Shown here in pieces: positions 26,236-33,694 of a stretch of 33,694 nucleotides of DNA (position 1 is the first letter of the stretch; every line of letters begins with the position of its first letter). The position numbers were made by a program, and so were the translations under genes. Source of the DNA: an uncultured Lachnospiraceae bacterium (GTDB taxonomy: Bacteria > Bacillota > Clostridia > Lachnospirales > Lachnospiraceae); NCBI GenBank assembly GCA_947623805.1, contig CANQHZ010000037.1, forward strand, positions 1 through 33,694, given 5' to 3'. The notes under the pieces were generated by a model. That model made no database searches and was not told where the DNA came from. It worked only from the letters and a program-made list of their open reading frames with translations.

Positions 26236-27974
26236 AGCTTACAATAGACAATAAAGCTGTGGAGGTGCCAGAGGGAAGCACCATTATGGATGCGGCTAAT
26301 ATCGCGGGTATTCCCATACCAAAGCTCTGCTTTTTAAAGGATATAAATGAAATCGGCGCGTGCCGTGTGTGCGTGGTGGAGATAGAGGGCAAGGAAAAGC
26401 TTGTCACGTCTTGCAACAATCAGGTGGAGGAGGGAATGGTAGTCTATACCAACAGCCCCAAGGTGCGCAGAAACCGCAAAAAGACTGTGGAGATGATACT
26501 TTCCCAGCACAACAGCAACTGTGTGACCTGTGCGAGAAACAGAAACTGTTCGCTGCAGACAATCACGAGGGATTTGAATATTTTAGATGTTCCGTATGAA
26601 AAGGAGCTTTTCCCGCTGCCGTGGAACAAAAATTTCCCGCTTATCAGGGACGCGGACAAGTGCATAAAGTGCATGCGCTGCATACAGGTCTGCGACAAAA
26701 TCCAGAGCGTAAAGATTTGGGACGTCGGAGGAACGGGCTCGCGCACGGGCGTCTATGTGTCGGGCAACAGGAAGATAGAGGAGTCGGACTGCGTGCTCTG
26801 CGGACAGTGCATCACTCATTGTCCTGTCGGCGCGCTGCGTGAGCGTGACGACACTGAGAAGGCCTGGTGGGCAATCGAGAACAAGAAAAAGGTGACGGTC
26901 GTGCAGGTAGCGCCTGCCGTGCGCGCCGCATGGGGCGAGGTATTCGGCATTCCCAGAGAGGAAGCGACTATGGGCAAGATTGCCGACGCTTTGAAGCGCA
27001 TAGGCTTTGACTATGTTTTCGATACTGTATTTTCGGCTGACCTTACTATTATGGAGGAGGGCAATGAGTTTGTAGAGCGCTTTAAAAAGGGCGACACAAA
27101 GCAGATGCCTATGTTTACCTCATGCTGTCCAGGGTGGGTAAGATTTGTGAAATCTCAGTATCCTCACCTTGTATCGCGCCTGTCTACGGCAAAGTCGCCG
27201 CAGCAGATGTTCGGCGCGGTAATGAAAAGCTATTTTGCAAAGAAGATCGGCGTAGCGCCTGAGGATATGGTGACGGTTTCGATAATGCCATGCCTTGCGA
27301 AGAAGGGCGAGAGCAATATGGAGCTTTTCTACGAGGAGTACGCGGGCAAGGACGTTGATATCGTGCTTACTACGAGGGAGCTTACGCGCATGATTCGTAT
27401 GGCGCATATTGATCCTAAGACTTTGAAGGACGTGCCTTGCGATGAGCCTATGACGGACGGCACGGGTGCGGGCGTTATTTTTGGTACTACGGGTGGCGTT
27501 ATGGAGGCAGCGCTTCGGTCGGCTTACTATTTGATTAAGGGGGTAAATCCTGATGCTGATGCCTTTGAGGAGGTAAGGAGTAGCAGGGAACAGCCTAAGT
27601 GGAAGGAAGCGTTGTTTAAAATTGATGATATCACTGTAAAGACTGCGGTTGTCAATGGGCTTGCAAATACGAGGGAGCTTATTGATGCGCTTGAAAGGGG
27701 CGAGGTTCACTATGACTTTGTTGAGGTTATGGCGTGTCCTGGCGGGTGTGTTGGTGGCGGCGGGCAGCCGATAAAGGACGGGTATGAGCTTGCGACGGAC
27801 AGGAGTGTGAATTTGAGGCAGCTTGATGAGAATGCGGCGATTAGGTTTTCGCATGAAAATCCCTCTGTGTTGAAGTTGTATGAGGAGTTTATGGAAAAGC
27901 CGCTTTCGCATAGGGCGCATATGTTGTTGCATACGGATCATAATGCTTGGGAGATGCCGCAGGTTAATCTGTGA
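26229..27974 (+). CDS. hydA: [FeFe] hydrogenase, multicluster group A type
   Basis: 581 residues. N-terminal 2Fe-2S domain (C34, C45, C48, C62), a His-ligated 4Fe-4S cluster (H94, C98, C101, C107), two ferredoxin clusters (C145-C155 and C188-C198), then the H-cluster domain with L1 TSCCPGW (297-303), L2 MPCLAKKGE (353-361) and L3 MACPGGCVGGGGQP (501-514). H-cluster ligands C300, C355, C503 and C507 and the proton-relay residues C299 and E361 are all present, so it should be catalytically active. It makes or oxidises H2 in the cytoplasm, with the upstream flavoprotein as likely electron partner. AAAGGAGGG lies 12 bases before the ATG. No maturase genes (hydE, hydF, hydG) are in the window. A long palindrome follows its stop. 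Confidence 0.95.
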   Translation: MVKLTIDNKAVEVPEGSTIMDAANIAGIPIPKLCFLKDINEIGACRVCVVEIEGKEKLVTSCNNQVEEGMVVYTNSPKVRRNRKKTVEMILSQHNSNCVTCARNRNCSLQTITRDLNILDVPYEKELFPLPWNKNFPLIRDADKCIKCMRCIQVCDKIQSVKIWDVGGTGSRTGVYVSGNRKIEESDCVLCGQCITHCPVGALRERDDTEKAWWAIENKKKVTVVQVAPAVRAAWGEVFGIPREEATMGKIADALKRIGFDYVFDTVFSADLTIMEEGNEFVERFKKGDTKQMPMFTSCCPGWVRFVKSQYPHLVSRLSTAKSPQQMFGAVMKSYFAKKIGVAPEDMVTVSIMPCLAKKGESNMELFYEEYAGKDVDIVLTTRELTRMIRMAHIDPKTLKDVPCDEPMTDGTGAGVIFGTTGGVMEAALRSAYYLIKGVNPDADAFEEVRSSREQPKWKEALFKIDDITVKTAVVNGLANTRELIDALERGEVHYDFVEVMACPGGCVGGGGQPIKDGYELATDRSVNLRQLDENAAIRFSHENPSVLKLYEEFMEKPLSHRAHMLLHTDHNAWEMPQVNL

Positions 27975-28007
27975 TAGTTGGGGAGATAGGTGTATTGGAT
28001 GAGGGAC

Positions 28008-28231
28008 GAAGTCTGTCAGATATGCCTGCCCGCACGGAGGCGGCAGTCGGGTATTTACTAATGCAATGAGTTCGAGGCGCATCAAGGGGTGCGGGTACGG
28101 CGCAAATCGCCATCCGTGGCTCTGTGCGCCTCGATTTGCATCCGTGCAAATCGCCCCTTAGGTGTTTCCATTGCATAAGTAAATACGCCGACTGCCGCCT
28201 AGTGTGCTGGCAGGCATATCTGACAGACTTC
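28008..28231. repeat. Long complex palindrome after the hydrogenase gene
   Basis: Bases 28008-28030 are the exact inverse complement of 28209-28231. Further in, 28038-28050 pairs perfectly with 28188-28200, and 28051-28068 pairs with 28169-28186 with one mismatch. The centre holds perfect hairpins CGAGGCGCA/TGCGCCTCG (28073-28081 with 28125-28133), GGCG/CGCC (28099-28111) and GATTTGCA/TGCAAATC (28133-28152). AAGGGG (28084-28089) can also pair with CCCCTT (28154-28159), which would be a pseudoknot with the first. It is unrelated in sequence to the three-copy element. It begins 33 bases after the stop. Confidence 0.88.
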
Positions 28232-28359
28232 TGGTTATCGCCAACGGAGGGAGAATGCTGTGGAGTTTTGGGGGGATAGGTTGGTATGAATGGGTAATGT
28301 AAAACGAGGTGTTTTTGGTGTTTTATGTAAAAGTGTTGTAATAATGTGGAACTGGGTGG
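28232..28359. other. Intergenic stretch, no gene seen
   Basis: G/T-rich sequence between the palindrome and the next promoter. GGGGATAGG-type phrases recur loosely on both sides of the palindrome (about 27980 and 28271), too weak to call a target duplication. Confidence 0.4.
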
Positions 28360-28387
28360 TTGACGAAATAATGGTAAGCTTTATAAT
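28360..28387 (+). promoter_or_regulatory. Putative sigma-A promoter of the glycosyltransferase-GH35-reductase cluster
   Basis: TTGACG (28360-28365), 16-base spacer, perfect TATAAT (28382-28387). Transcription would start near 28394, ahead of the 31-codon ORF. Confidence 0.6.
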
Positions 28388-28419
28388 ATAAATTAAAGTG
28401 TATTTGGAGGATAGGCGAT

Positions 28420-28515
28420 ATGTGGGGAAATTATGGCTGGGGTGTTGTTTGGCGTTTTCGGACTGGGATTAGAGAATGTGTAACGTACAAAAATGCCGAC
28501 GAGGAGATTTATTAA
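28420..28515 (+). CDS. 31-residue Trp-rich small ORF or leader peptide
   Basis: ATG at 28420 with GGAGG at 28406-28410. The peptide begins MWGNYGWGVVWRFR (three Trp in 11 residues) and ends NADEEIY. Its TAA stop (28513-28515) lies two bases before the ATG of the glycosyltransferase gene, whose GAGGAG site is inside this ORF, so translation of the two could be coupled. I recognise no family. It may be a leader peptide, a true small protein or chance. Confidence 0.4.
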   Translation: MWGNYGWGVVWRFRTGIRECVTYKNADEEIY

Positions 28516-28517
28516 AA

Positions 28518-29678
28518 ATGTCACTACATATATATGCGATGACGCATAAGCGTTTTGATGTGCCAAATGATGCGCTTTATGTTCCGCTTCATCTGGGACA
28601 TGCAAATGCGAAAGAGGATTTTGGTTATATTGGTGATGATACGGGCGACAATATATCGGATTTGAACTGTTATTATGCTGAGCTTTCGGGGGTGTACTGG
28701 GTTTGGAAGAATGTGCATGATGTCGACAGCGTGGGAGTATGTCATTATAGGAGATACCTCACGAGGGAAGATGGTTATGTGTTTACGCAAAGTCAGTATG
28801 AGCAGCTGCTTCAAAGCTACGATATAATTACGACAAAACAGCTTGAGTTGCCAAATTCGTATCGTTATGGATTTGGTGCGCATCATGATGTATCAACACT
28901 TGACAAGACGGGGGAGATAATCAGGGAAAAATATCCTGAATATTATGACATGTTTGTCAGTTTGGCCGACAAAAACAAGACGTATTTCGGAAATATAATG
29001 GTGGCGAAAAAGACGCTTTTTGACGAGTATTCTGAGTGGCTTTTTGATATATTGTTTGAACTGCAAAGCCGTATAGATTTAAGCTTTGAGGACGACTACC
29101 ATAAGAGGGTGTTTGGATTTATTTCGGAGTTTCTTCTCTATGTGTGGGTGACTGTGCGAAAGCTCAAGGCGTATGAGTGTCGTGTGGCGATTATCGGAGA
29201 AAAGACAGAGACGCGAGAGATAAAGGAAAAAATGGCGGAGTTTTTCCGTAAAAAAGATGTGGCGGGTGCGAGGGAATATTTTGCTTTGCGTTTAAAGCAA
29301 AGACCTGATGTGCTTATGGAGGCGTCTGATATCACGGGCGAATGTAAGTTGTGTTTGCAGGCGGTTTCCACGGCGGGACTTGAGCTTGAAATGTATGGGC
29401 ATAGTTTTCTGGAGTACATAAATAATTATGACACGGTTGTCAGATTTTTTAGAGGGCTCAATGATATAGCGGTAAAAATTGCGGACAAAAATGCAGGCAT
29501 TACGCCGGATGAAATAAATGAATACGCGGATTGTCTTAGGAAAAACAATGTGAGCGATATAGCGCTTAGGGCGGCTGTGAGAATAAATTCGCCGAATAAC
29601 AGCATATTGCAGGCAGCATATAAAGTATGCGACGTTATAAATCTTGACGACAAGATGGAGGGCTTATATGGTAATTAA
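28518..29678 (+). CDS. DUF4422 family glycosyltransferase
   Basis: 386 residues. The N-terminal 230 or so match DUF4422, found in capsule and exopolysaccharide transferases: HIYAMTHKRFDVP (4-16), the GDDTGDNIS acidic stretch (39-47), YWVWKN (60-65) and VGVCHYRRYLT (72-82), then FGNIMVAKK. The C-terminal 150 residues are not recognised and are mostly helical. It probably adds a sugar to a surface glycan from the cytoplasmic side. An in-frame ATG at 28476 exists, but GAGGAG at 28501-28506 favours 28518. It overlaps the next gene by 11 bases. Confidence 0.82.
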   Translation: MSLHIYAMTHKRFDVPNDALYVPLHLGHANAKEDFGYIGDDTGDNISDLNCYYAELSGVYWVWKNVHDVDSVGVCHYRRYLTREDGYVFTQSQYEQLLQSYDIITTKQLELPNSYRYGFGAHHDVSTLDKTGEIIREKYPEYYDMFVSLADKNKTYFGNIMVAKKTLFDEYSEWLFDILFELQSRIDLSFEDDYHKRVFGFISEFLLYVWVTVRKLKAYECRVAIIGEKTETREIKEKMAEFFRKKDVAGAREYFALRLKQRPDVLMEASDITGECKLCLQAVSTAGLELEMYGHSFLEYINNYDTVVRFFRGLNDIAVKIADKNAGITPDEINEYADCLRKNNVSDIALRAAVRINSPNNSILQAAYKVCDVINLDDKMEGLYGN

Positions 29679-31821
29679 AATAGGAAAAAAGCCAAAAACA
29701 ACAAAGCTTAAAATCGGCGGCACCGATAGTGACAAAAACAAATATGAGGCAAACAGCAAATATTTGACTAAAAACGGCAAGCCGATACTGCCAGTGATGG
29801 GCGAGTTCCATTATTCACGCTATGCAGCAGGCGAGTGGAAAGACGAAATCTTAAAAATGCAGGCGGGTGGTATAGGAATACTTGCGACATATGTATTCTG
29901 GATTCACCATGAGGAGAAGAAAGGCCAATTTGACTTTACGGGGAACCGCGACATCAGAAGATTTCTGGAAATATGCAGTGAGGTAAATATGCCTGTGTGG
30001 TTGCGCATAGGTCCATGGACGCACGGTGAATGTAGGAACGGCGGCTTTCCCGACTGGCTTGTGGAGGAACTTGACGACAGAGGCTTTGGCACTGTGGCAA
30101 GGACGGACAGCGAGCCGTATTTAAGCTATGTGAGAAGTTTTTGGAAAAGGCTTGCCGAGGAGACAAAGGGGCAGATGTGCAAAGACGGCGGCGCTGTGAT
30201 TGGCATTCAGCTTGAAAATGAATACTGCCATGTGGGAGGACCAAGCGACAAGGACGAGGGCAGAAAGCACATTATGACGTTAAAGATGCTTGCGCGTGAG
30301 CTTGGCTTTGACGTGCCGTATTACACGACTACAGGCTGGGGAGGTGCGGTTTCGGTATATAATGAGACGCTTCCTGTATTTGGCGGCTATGTTGACGCGC
30401 CGTGGGAGGACAGTATAAATGAGCTGCCTGCGTCGGAAAATTTCCTCATCACACCATCCGACGAGGAAGCGAAAACGGATAATCCGTATCTTACGGCGGA
30501 GCTTGGCGGTGGTCTACAGGCGACGGCGCATAGGCGGACATATCCGTTTGCGCAGGATATCGAGGCGCAGAGCTTATGCATGCTTGCCGCGGGCGCGAAT
30601 CTTTTAGGCTATTATATGTACCACGGGGGTTTCAATCCCGACGGAAATGGCGAAAATAAATATTCTACATATCAGGAGTCGAAAGCGACGAATTATTTTA
30701 ACGACTTGCCGATAAAGGGCTATGATTTTGAGGCGCCGATACGCGAAAGCGGCAGGTTAAACGAAAGCTTTTACAGGCTTAAAAGGCTGCATCTGATGAT
30801 AAACGCTTTTGAGGAGCAGCTTGCCCCCGCTGAGGCATATTTTCCAGAAAAACAGCCCCAAAGCGCAGAGGATATGAGAACACCGAGAATAAGCGCAAGA
30901 TACAATCATAAGACGGGCGAGGGATTTTTGTTTGTAAATAATCACCAGCGCCTTAGAAAAATGAAAGACATACGTGGCTTGGAGGTTGAGCTTGAATTTG
31001 CCAATGGCAGGAAACTTTCCATAAAAAACATAAACTGTGCAGATGGTGAGTGCGCAGTAATACCATTTAATCTGAAAATGGGCGGATGCAGGATTATAAG
31101 CACAAATGCCTCGCTTTTGACAAAAGTAGGTTCGCAGTATTTCTTTTACTATGACAGTGAAAATTTTTCGCAAAAACCGCGTTTTGAGTTTGAAGGTCTG
31201 CCAAGTGGGGACATGACGCTTTTGACAAAGGAACAGGCGGAAAATGCGTATGTATTCAAAGATGTGCTCTATATTTCTGAACATCTGTTATATGAAAAAG
31301 ACGGTAAGCTATGTATGCTTTTGGAAGGCGGCTGCTGTGATGCGTGTATCAGCGGATATAAGGAAAGTGAGTTCTTTAAAAGAAATGTGTACGCTGATAC
31401 AAAAGCACTGACGGTATCTGCCAAGGTACAAGAAAGCAGCGGTGCGGAAAGAAAGGACGTACTTAAAACAGCTGACAAATACAACGATATCCCGGCCGAC
31501 GAAAATTGCAGGACATATGAATTATTTATTGAATATAAAAAGGAAAGGGAACTTTCGGAACATGTTTTTTTAAATGATATTTATTTGAATGTATCGTTTG
31601 GCGGGGATAAAGCGCAGCTTTTTTGCGGTGACAGGATTATTGATGATTGGTTCTCAAACGGTGATGAATGGTATGTTGCGCTAAAAAGATACGATTATCC
31701 CGAAAAGCTGCGGCTTGTAGTTTACCCATATAGGGACGAGGTATATTATGATTTACCGCGCAAAATGGGCTGTGAGCTGTTGGCTGTTACGGCGCAGACG
31801 GAATTTGCAGTGGAGCTTTAG
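29668..31821 (+). CDS. GH35-family beta-galactosidase, cytoplasmic
   Basis: 717 residues. The TIM-barrel domain (about 30-380) shows GH35 hallmarks: GEFHYSRYAAGEWKDEI (45-61), YVFWIHHE, WLRIGPWTHGECRNGGFPDW (111-130), and QLENEY with acid/base E185. The nucleophile is probably E278 in LTAELGGG. C-terminal beta domains follow. It should release terminal beta-galactose from oligosaccharides. No signal peptide, so substrates must be imported or made inside. GGAGGG before 29668 favours this ATG over an in-frame one at 29644. The 11-base overlap with the glycosyltransferase gene links a sugar-adding and a sugar-removing enzyme in one transcript. Confidence 0.88.
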   Translation: MVIKIGKKPKTTKLKIGGTDSDKNKYEANSKYLTKNGKPILPVMGEFHYSRYAAGEWKDEILKMQAGGIGILATYVFWIHHEEKKGQFDFTGNRDIRRFLEICSEVNMPVWLRIGPWTHGECRNGGFPDWLVEELDDRGFGTVARTDSEPYLSYVRSFWKRLAEETKGQMCKDGGAVIGIQLENEYCHVGGPSDKDEGRKHIMTLKMLARELGFDVPYYTTTGWGGAVSVYNETLPVFGGYVDAPWEDSINELPASENFLITPSDEEAKTDNPYLTAELGGGLQATAHRRTYPFAQDIEAQSLCMLAAGANLLGYYMYHGGFNPDGNGENKYSTYQESKATNYFNDLPIKGYDFEAPIRESGRLNESFYRLKRLHLMINAFEEQLAPAEAYFPEKQPQSAEDMRTPRISARYNHKTGEGFLFVNNHQRLRKMKDIRGLEVELEFANGRKLSIKNINCADGECAVIPFNLKMGGCRIISTNASLLTKVGSQYFFYYDSENFSQKPRFEFEGLPSGDMTLLTKEQAENAYVFKDVLYISEHLLYEKDGKLCMLLEGGCCDACISGYKESEFFKRNVYADTKALTVSAKVQESSGAERKDVLKTADKYNDIPADENCRTYELFIEYKKERELSEHVFLNDIYLNVSFGGDKAQLFCGDRIIDDWFSNGDEWYVALKRYDYPEKLRLVVYPYRDEVYYDLPRKMGCELLAVTAQTEFAVEL

Positions 31822-31853
31822 TGATTTTATTTAATCGGCATAGGAGGGCAGAA

Positions 31854-32954
31854 ATGAAAAAATTGGGTTTTGGCACTATGAGATTGCCTTTGTTGGATGC
31901 AGAGGATGTTAAGAGTATTGACTATGAGCAGATGTGCAAGATGGTTGATTGTTTTTTGGATGGTGGTTTTGAGTATTTTGATACGGCGTATCCCTACCAT
32001 GGCGAGATGTCTGAGAAAGCTGTGAAGAAGTGCCTTGTGGACAGATATCCGCGCGACAGATACGTTCTGGCGGACAAAATGCCTATTCTGCGCGTGACGG
32101 CTGCGGAGGAGTATGAAAAGTATTTTGAGGAGCAGCTTAGCAGGTGCGGGGTAGATTATTTTGACTATTATCTTTTGCACAATATGGGAAAGGAGCGGTA
32201 CGGAAATACTCTCAAATTTGGGGGCTTTGAATTTATATGCGGCTTGAAAGAGCGCGGGCTTGTAAAAAATATCGGATTTTCTTATCACGACGACCCGCAG
32301 CTGCTCGACGAGATTTTGACAAAATATCCTGAGATGGATGTGGTGCAGCTTCAAATCAATTATCTTGACTGGAACAGTACAGCCATTCAGTCAGGGGCAT
32401 GTTATGATGTGGCATGTCGTCATGGCAAGAAGATTATTGTGATGGAACCTGTAAAAGGCGGTAGTTTGGCTGTGCTTCCCGATAAGGCCATGAATGTGAT
32501 GAGAGAGTGCGGCGCCGAGGGTTCGCCTGCGTCGTATGCCATACGCTATGCCGCGTCGCTTGACAATATCATGATGGTGCTGAGCGGCATGAGCAGCCTG
32601 GAGCAGACGCAGGATAATGTTTCGTATATGAAGGACTTTAAGCCGCTGAATGACTGTGAGCGAAAAATGCTTGAACAGATTACGGATATTGTAAACGATA
32701 GCATTACGCCCTGCACAAACTGTAAATACTGCATGGAAGAGTGTCCGCAAAACATCAATATTCCCGCGTATTTTGGCTTATATAACATGTATGCGGCTAC
32801 GGGGAAAAAGACGAATATGTATTATGAGAGATATTCAATGAACCATGGCAAAGCGTCGGAATGTATCAAGTGCGGAAAATGCGAGCGCATATGTCCGCAG
32901 CATATAAAGATACGTGATGAACTGGTGAAGTTTGCTGATTTGTATGAGCGCTAG
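31854..32954 (+). CDS. Aldo/keto reductase with C-terminal 2x[4Fe-4S] ferredoxin domain
   Basis: 366 residues. Aldo/keto reductase barrel (1-280) with the catalytic tetrad D43 (FDTAYPYHG), Y48, K75 (ADKMP) and H109 (YLLHNM). The C-terminal extension has two clusters, CTNCKYCMEECP (C287, C290, C293, C297) and CIKCGKCERICP (C337, C340, C343, C347). Such proteins are common in anaerobes and may couple carbonyl reduction to ferredoxin; the substrate is unknown. GGAGGG lies 6 bases before the ATG at 31854, preferred over 31821. It starts 32 bases after the GH35 stop and ends the operon at a terminator. Confidence 0.9.
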   Translation: MKKLGFGTMRLPLLDAEDVKSIDYEQMCKMVDCFLDGGFEYFDTAYPYHGEMSEKAVKKCLVDRYPRDRYVLADKMPILRVTAAEEYEKYFEEQLSRCGVDYFDYYLLHNMGKERYGNTLKFGGFEFICGLKERGLVKNIGFSYHDDPQLLDEILTKYPEMDVVQLQINYLDWNSTAIQSGACYDVACRHGKKIIVMEPVKGGSLAVLPDKAMNVMRECGAEGSPASYAIRYAASLDNIMMVLSGMSSLEQTQDNVSYMKDFKPLNDCERKMLEQITDIVNDSITPCTNCKYCMEECPQNINIPAYFGLYNMYAATGKKTNMYYERYSMNHGKASECIKCGKCERICPQHIKIRDELVKFADLYER

Positions 32955-32960
32955 GCACAT

Positions 32961-33006
32961 ATAAAAGGGATTACCGCATGTATTGATTTGCGGCAATCCC
33001 TTTATA
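32961..33006. terminator. Bidirectional terminator
   Basis: AAAGGGATT-ACCGCA pairs with TGCGG-CAATCCCTTT, a stem of about 14 bp with a 10-base loop and A/T runs on both sides, between convergent genes. Confidence 0.88.
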
Positions 33007-33023
33007 AGAGCCTGTCTGTATGT

Positions 33024-33356
33024 TTATTTAGGTCTGACTGTGAGCTTTTTGATATATCCGTCTTTGTCTACTTCGCGGACTGTGGCGATAGCCATTATGT
33101 TGTATCCTCCGAAGTTTGCGATAAATTCGGCTTGTTCGTCATTTACTACTTCCGCGCCGAATATTGAATACTGGCGGAAACCGAATTTGTTTCTGAAAAA
33201 CATATTTATCGCTTCTCTGCCGTATATATGGTATTCCTTTTGGCTGGACGAGTTGGAACAGTAATCGCAGAGGATGCCGTCCTTTGTGAAAAGTTCTGCA
33301 AGTGCTGTGAAGTCTTTATTTTCCATAGCTTCTACATATTTTTCTATAGGTCTCAT
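33024..33356 (-). CDS. NTF2-like / SnoaL-fold protein
   Basis: 110 residues beginning MRPIEKYVEAMENKDF, with the helix then sheet pattern of the NTF2-like superfamily (ALAELFTKDGI, then YGREAINMFFRNKFG). Members include small isomerases, dehydratases and binding proteins; nothing here fixes a function. GAGGAGG lies before the start. It is 17 bases downstream of the SDR gene on the same strand, so the two are very likely co-transcribed and may act on one substrate. Confidence 0.8.
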   Translation of the reverse strand: MRPIEKYVEAMENKDFTALAELFTKDGILCDYCSNSSSQKEYHIYGREAINMFFRNKFGFRQYSIFGAEVVNDEQAEFIANFGGYNIMAIATVREVDKDGYIKKLTVRPK

Positions 33357-33373
33357 GATTGCCGCCTCCTCTC

Positions 33374-33694
33374 TTAATAAACCTTTTCGGAATTGAGGAG
33401 AGCGTCTGTGCCGCCGTCCACAAACAATATATTTCCGTTTATGCCGTTTGCTTTGGGTGATACAAGGAAGACCATTGCCTCGGCGATTTCTACAGGGTCC
33501 ATCAAGGTTTCAAGCCCGTATTTTGTGGGTATCGGCAGGGCGTTGAGCGCCATTTTTGATGAGATTGACATTGTAGCGGTCATGGCTGTGTTTACGTTGC
33601 CCGGGGCTATGGCGTTTATTCTTACGCCGTTTGCCGCCCATGACGCGGAGATGCGCCTTACCCAGCGGGCAAGAGCGTATTTGGTGGAAACGTA
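33374..33694 (-). CDS. SDR family oxidoreductase, 3' part only
   Basis: The frame is open to the window edge, so only the last 106 residues are present. The first codon in the window is the catalytic Tyr of YVSTK (the YxxxK motif), followed by [15 protein letters not shown] (typical of classical SDRs), [29 protein letters not shown] near the end, and a short tail. The NAD(P)-binding Rossmann half lies beyond position 33694. Internal ATG codons such as that at 33583 are not the true start. Substrate unknown. Probably in one operon with the NTF2-like gene. Confidence 0.88.
   Translation of the reverse strand, partial: YVSTKYALARWVRRISASWAANGVRINAIAPGNVNTAMTATMSISSKMALNALPIPTKYGLETLMDPVEIAEAMVFLVSPKANGINGNILFVDGGTDALLNSEKVY

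Noticed and set aside
27120-28085. 321-residue antisense frame opposite the hydrogenase gene
   Set aside because: It lies opposite conserved H-cluster coding sequence, its composition is that of a reversed coding strand (rich in His, Arg, Leu), and no family is recognisable.
27980-28290. Target-site duplication around the 28008-28231 palindrome
   Set aside because: Similar GGGGATAGG-type phrases occur on both sides, but they are imperfect and not adjacent to the arm ends, and G/T-rich sequence is common here.

Overview
The window looks like chromosomal DNA of an anaerobic member of the Bacillota, class Clostridia, most likely a Lachnospiraceae-type gut or rumen organism. The grounds are strong GGAGG ribosome binding sites, a stand-alone [FeFe] hydrogenase operon, a DUF4250 small protein, an AAA-ATPase/PD-(D/E)XK protein of the kind common in Lachnospiraceae, intracellular glycosidases and several cyclic-di-GMP proteins. 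The family-level assignment is inference. No rRNA, tRNA, CRISPR array, phage module or transposase was seen.

Layout. 1-5.8 kb: a PurF-like phosphoribosyltransferase that has lost its glutaminase nucleophile, a LysM/M14 peptidoglycan endopeptidase, then argC (behind a structured leader) overlapping an rRNA m5C methyltransferase gene. 5.8-10.4 kb: two MATE transporter genes and a fucose/arabinose isomerase-family gene. 10.4-17.3 kb: a minus-strand AAA/nuclease protein, a GH27 glycosidase, a chemoreceptor and a minus-strand PAS-GGDEF-EAL protein. 17.4-24.0 kb: holA, a 57-residue DUF4250 gene, a minus-strand polysaccharide deacetylase, a UDP-uronate epimerase-like gene, an M18 aminopeptidase and a minus-strand diguanylate cyclase. 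24.0-28.0 kb: a two-gene hydrogen-metabolism operon (NuoF-type Fe-S domain fused to a GltD-type flavoprotein, then a multicluster [FeFe] hydrogenase) behind a good sigma-A promoter with a Rex-like site. 28.4-33.0 kb: a 31-codon ORF, a DUF4422 glycosyltransferase, a GH35 beta-galactosidase and a ferredoxin-like aldo/keto reductase, closely packed. 33.0-33.7 kb: minus-strand NTF2-like and truncated SDR genes.

The least expected structure is non-coding. Three copies of a roughly 130-157 bp palindromic element (7215-7370, 10660-10816, 18463-18590) each lie just after a stop codon, in the same orientation as that upstream gene. Base changes between copies preserve pairing at two stem positions. 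A different, about 224 bp palindrome (28008-28231) follows the hydrogenase gene. These may be mobile MITE-like elements, transcribed 3' structures, or both.

Functionally the window mixes housekeeping (holA, rRNA methylation, arginine synthesis), carbohydrate use without visible secretion signals (GH27, GH35, isomerase), cell-envelope work (M14 endopeptidase, deacetylase, epimerase, DUF4422 transferase), signalling (chemoreceptor, a likely c-di-GMP phosphodiesterase, a diguanylate cyclase) and fermentative redox balance (hydrogenase operon, Fe-S aldo/keto reductase).
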